This document shows positions 5,507-7,494 of a stretch of 7,494 bases of DNA, one piece after another. The notes below the pieces were generated by a model. The model saw nothing but the letters and a program-made list of their open reading frames with translations. It searched no databases and was not told the origin of the DNA. A program made the position numbers and the translations under genes. The stretch is from Candidatus Aquidulcis sp. Lineage in GTDB: Bacteria > Chloroflexota > Anaerolineae > Anaerolineales > E44-bin32. Every line of letters starts with the position of its first letter. Position 1 is the stretch's first letter. The DNA lies in NCBI GenBank assembly GCA_020723365.1, contig DYJB01000011.1, positions 1 through 7,494 of the forward strand. The letters run 5' to 3'.

Positions 5507-6354
5507 CTATGGCAGGTAGGCCCCGGCGAACGAGTAGATGAAGTCCTGGACGTCTTGGCGATCCACGCGGAACACCCCACCCGTTCCGCCGCAGGTGCCG
5601 TTCATACCGAACGATGTCACCCCGGCAATGACATTCGAGCTACCGATGAAATTCGGGCCACCGGAGTCGCCAAAGCACGTGCCACCCGTGTTGGCGTTGT
5701 TGGAGAGCAAGAGCGAGTAGTTGCCAACAATGCCGCCGTTGATCTGGATCGAACCGTAGAAGTCGTACGGCGCGGCAGGTGCGGGTAGGCCACCATGCGG
5801 ATCCTGAGGCGGCTTTCCTTCCAGGCCGTGGCGTCCGGGAATGACTTCTGTAGTCCGTAGCCAACCGCCGTGAAGGTCAAGTCTTGCTTGCCGCGCTGCG
5901 TCTTCATGGGGTCCAGTTGATTGATCGCCGGAAGCTCACCGTACTCAGCCAGGAAGATGGGTTCAGCGAGAATCACAACGCCTACGTCGTGCAGGAAGAA
6001 CTGGGCGGAGGTGTACTGCGGATGGGCGCCCCAGGCGATGGCTTCCACGCTATTCGGGCCGCCGGCGAAAGGATAGGTGTTGTCGCCGTTCTGCACATCC
6101 GATTCGGTGAACACTCTCATGCCACTGAACTCGCCGGGCTCCCCGGCGCAGTGTCCAGCGGTCAGGAAGACCTGCGGTGCGATGAGGGTGCCACTGCATC
6201 GATAGGCTGGTTCCCCAGCGACATCCATCAGGAGCAACATGACGTAGGGATGGCCGTCGCCATCCAACTCACCGTCGGTGACGGCGAACGCCGGCGCGAA
6301 CGTCACCGCCAGCAAGGCCACGAGTGCGAACAACACAAAACCTGTCCGTCGCAT
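5507..6354 (-). pseudogene. Secreted trypsin-family (S1) serine protease, frameshifted
   Basis: Translation from ATG 6354 (GGAGGAGGG 8 nt upstream) gives a signal peptide, MRRTGFVLFALVALLAVTFA then PAFA, and a protease domain. Visible residues are C53, TAGHC with catalytic H68 and C69, and HDVGVVIL with catalytic D123. At about residue 194 (positions 5770-5778) the frame breaks. The family sequence continues one frame back: APYDFYGSIQINGG, then TCFGDSGGP with catalytic Ser at about 231, ending at TAG 5507. The event equals loss of one base; restored length would be 282 aa. As read, the protein loses its catalytic serine and runs on to a stop at 5617. Gly rather than Asp lies six residues before the Ser, so trypsin-like Arg/Lys preference is unlikely. 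Codons use more A/T in third position than neighbouring genes. A sequencing error is possible. Confidence 0.85.
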
Positions 6355-6457
6355 GAGCTTTTCCCTCCTCCGGGAAGTGAGGTGCGCCGCCGAGGTCGGC
6401 CGGGGCATCCGGACGGAGTCCGGTGGCCGCCACGGGGCGCTGCCTGCGTATGGGAGG

Positions 6458-6486
6458 AGTATAAGGACCGAAATTGGCCCAGTCAA
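6458..6486 (-). promoter_or_regulatory. Sigma-70-type promoter of the protease gene
   Basis: On the minus strand TTGACT (6486-6481), a 17-nt spacer and TATACT (6463-6458) form a near-consensus housekeeping promoter. It leaves a leader of about 97 nt before ATG 6354. An intact strong promoter argues that the gene was recently functional or still is. Confidence 0.8.
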
Positions 6487-6659
6487 GCCATCTTTGCCAA
6501 CGGACGCCCGCCGCTCACCGTGCGCTTGAGGCATTCCTCGCGAGTGGGTCTCGACGCGTCGGTGCGTCCGAAAGCCGTGGATCTGGCATCGGAATGCTAC
6601 GCTCTCTACTGGTCAAATCCGCGGTGGTTAGGTCTAGGGCCTTCCTCCGCACCAGGGTC
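6487..6659. other. Non-coding spacer between divergent promoters
   Basis: The gap between the protease start (6354) and ssb (6780) is about 425 nt. Apart from the two promoters and leaders, this stretch shows no ORF with family resemblance, no tRNA fold and no strong hairpin. A 10-bp palindrome CGACGCGTCG lies at 6552-6561 and is probably fortuitous. Confidence 0.5.
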
Positions 6660-6688
6660 TTGACATCACCATCTAGCAGTAGTACAAT
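6660..6688 (+). promoter_or_regulatory. Consensus sigma-70 promoter of ssb
   Basis: TTGACA (6660-6665), a 17-nt spacer and TACAAT (6683-6688) make a near-perfect housekeeping promoter about 90 nt before the ssb start. A 6-bp GC hairpin (CCGGCC 6725-6730 with GGCCGG 6736-6741) lies in the leader. Confidence 0.85.
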
Positions 6689-6779
6689 TGTTCTAGAAGC
6701 ACCGGCGGGGTACGAGACAGAGCACCGGCCACCCGGGCCGGAACCGGCAGAATGACCCCCACCGGACAAGGAGCTCCCC

Positions 6780-7199
6780 ATGTTCCACAAGCTGATTCTC
6801 GTTGGCAACCTGGGCCGCGACCCGGAGATGCGCTACACGCCCGGCGGCCAGGCGGTGACCACGCTCAGCGTGGCCTCCAACCGCACCTACACCGACTCGT
6901 CCGGCAACCAGGTCAAGCAGACGATCTGGTTCCGCGTCTCGGTGTGGGGCAAGCAGGCCGAGTCCTGCCACCAGTACCTGCGCAAGGGCCGCCCGGTGCT
7001 CGTCGAGGGGCGCCTCAACCCGGACGACAACGGCAACCCGCGCATCTGGAACGCCCAGGACGGGACGCCGCGGGCCTCCTTTGAGGTCACGGCCGAGACG
7101 GTGCGCTTCCTCGGCGGGCGCGACGAGGGCGGCGCAAGCGGCGGCGAGGAGGGCGGCTTTGCCCCCGGCCCCGAGACCGAGGACGAGATCCCGTTCTAG
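6780..7199 (+). CDS. ssb: Single-stranded DNA-binding protein
   Basis: This 139-aa protein coats single-stranded DNA in replication, recombination and repair and recruits partner proteins through its tail. Residues 1-110 form the OB-fold, opening MFHKLILVGNLGRDPEMRYT. Aromatic positions align with the DNA-stacking residues of E. coli SSB: Y37, W50, W56 and W90. A short Gly/Glu linker leads to the acidic C-terminal peptide ETEDEIPF, the usual binding site for repair and replication enzymes. The length is slightly short for bacterial SSB because the linker is small. AAGGAG at 6768-6773, 6 nt before the ATG, supports the start. The gene has its own strong promoter and a hairpin after it, and is not in the common rpsF-ssb-rpsR layout. 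A genome may hold a second ssb, so whether this is the main copy is unknown. Confidence 0.97.
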   Translation: MFHKLILVGNLGRDPEMRYTPGGQAVTTLSVASNRTYTDSSGNQVKQTIWFRVSVWGKQAESCHQYLRKGRPVLVEGRLNPDDNGNPRIWNAQDGTPRASFEVTAETVRFLGGRDEGGASGGEEGGFAPGPETEDEIPF

Positions 7200-7219
7200 C
7201 CCCAATCCATCAACCCGAC

Positions 7220-7246
7220 CCCAAGCCGGCCCGCCGCCGGCTTGGG
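7220..7246 (+). terminator. Hairpin between ssb and the DUF3467 gene
   Basis: An 11-bp perfect stem (CCCAAGCCGGC with GCCGGCTTGGG) and a 5-nt loop lie 20 nt after the ssb stop. The following TGTCATT is only weakly T-rich, so some read-through into the next gene is likely. Confidence 0.6.
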
Positions 7247-7268
7247 TGTCATTGGGGAGGTGACAACG

Positions 7269-7494
7269 ATGTCTGAGAAACCAGCTGCTCCAACGCCCTC
7301 GCCTGCGGCCGGCCACATCGCCGTCAGGCTTCCGGGCAACCTCGAGCCGGCCTACTCGAACTTCGCCCTGATCACCCACTCGCCGTCGGAGTTCGTCATC
7401 GACTTCGCCCAGAGGATGCCGCAGCTGCCGCAGGCGCGCGTCGTCGCCCGGGTCATCAGCACGCCGCTGCACGTCAAGCTGCTGCTACGCGCCC
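7269..7494 (+). CDS. DUF3467 family protein, N-terminal part (runs off the window)
   Basis: Seventy-five codons are visible and remain open to the window edge. The ATG at 7269 has a very strong ribosome site, GGAGGTGA at 7256-7263, with 5-nt spacing. After a Pro/Ala-rich start (MSEKPAAPTPSPAAG) the protein shows the DUF3467 signature: AYSNFALITHSPSEFVIDF, then a Pro/Gln-rich segment with PQARVVARVISTP and HVKLLLRA. Members are small, roughly 90-110 aa, so about 20-30 residues are probably missing. The function is not established. It has no signal peptide or membrane segment and is probably cytoplasmic. It follows ssb by 69 nt in the same direction with a hairpin between them, so co-transcription is possible but partial. 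Confidence 0.85.
   Translation, partial: MSEKPAAPTPSPAAGHIAVRLPGNLEPAYSNFALITHSPSEFVIDFAQRMPQLPQARVVARVISTPLHVKLLLRA

Noticed and set aside
6355..6534. Longer N-terminus for the protease from 6534
   Set aside because: It would place the sigma-70 promoter and a strong ribosome site inside the coding region and bury the signal peptide 60 residues in.
6531..6597. 7-bp inverted repeat GCATTCC / GGAATGC with 53-nt spacing
   Set aside because: It is too short and too widely spaced to separate from chance.
5884..6663. 259-codon plus-strand open frame
   Set aside because: It is antisense to the protease gene and then enters non-coding DNA, and its translation matches no family I know.
6515..6808. 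97-codon minus-strand open frame across the ssb promoter
   Set aside because: It runs over the ssb promoter and start and has no recognisable motif; probably chance.
1..7494. CRISPR array, transposase, integrase or attachment site
   Set aside because: No regularly spaced direct repeats, no transposase or integrase motif, and no duplicated tRNA 3' end were seen.

Overview
This is a high-G+C bacterial window. Its gene content suggests a Chloroflexota-like organism (Anaerolineae or a relative). The main pointers are an ECF sigma factor overlapping a DUF5667 membrane protein, next to a secreted PKD/helical-repeat protein, and a DUF3467 gene after ssb. The phylum is an inference from gene content; no marker gene was compared.

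Left part (1-2286, + strand). The 3' end of sdhA and a complete sdhB encode the flavoprotein and iron-sulfur subunits of succinate dehydrogenase. A hairpin repeat lies between them. Seventeen bases after sdhB comes a response regulator fused to a class III adenylate cyclase. Next are a tRNA-Arg(CCT) with its own TATAAT box and a good intrinsic terminator.

Middle part (2306-5371). Two divergent units share a 206-bp control region. Leftward, an ECF sigma gene overlaps by 8 nt a gene for a single-pass DUF5667 protein, a likely membrane regulator of the sigma factor. Rightward is a 498-aa secreted protein with two PKD-type domains and a C-terminal array of short helical units. Both units carry the same two-part promoter, GGGTGTAAC, 16 nt, CGTTA, one on each strand. 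This suggests that the sigma factor drives its own operon and the secreted protein: a compact, autoregulated cell-surface circuit. It is the most interesting part of the window.

Right part (5404-7494). A hairpin and a second copy of the hairpin repeat fill the convergent gap. A leftward trypsin-family serine protease follows, with a signal peptide and a near-perfect sigma-70 promoter. It is broken by a single-base frameshift between the catalytic Asp and Ser, and its codon use is less G+C-biased than that of its neighbours. After a non-coding stretch come ssb, with a consensus sigma-70 promoter and the acidic IPF tail, a terminator hairpin, and the start of a DUF3467 gene that runs off the window.
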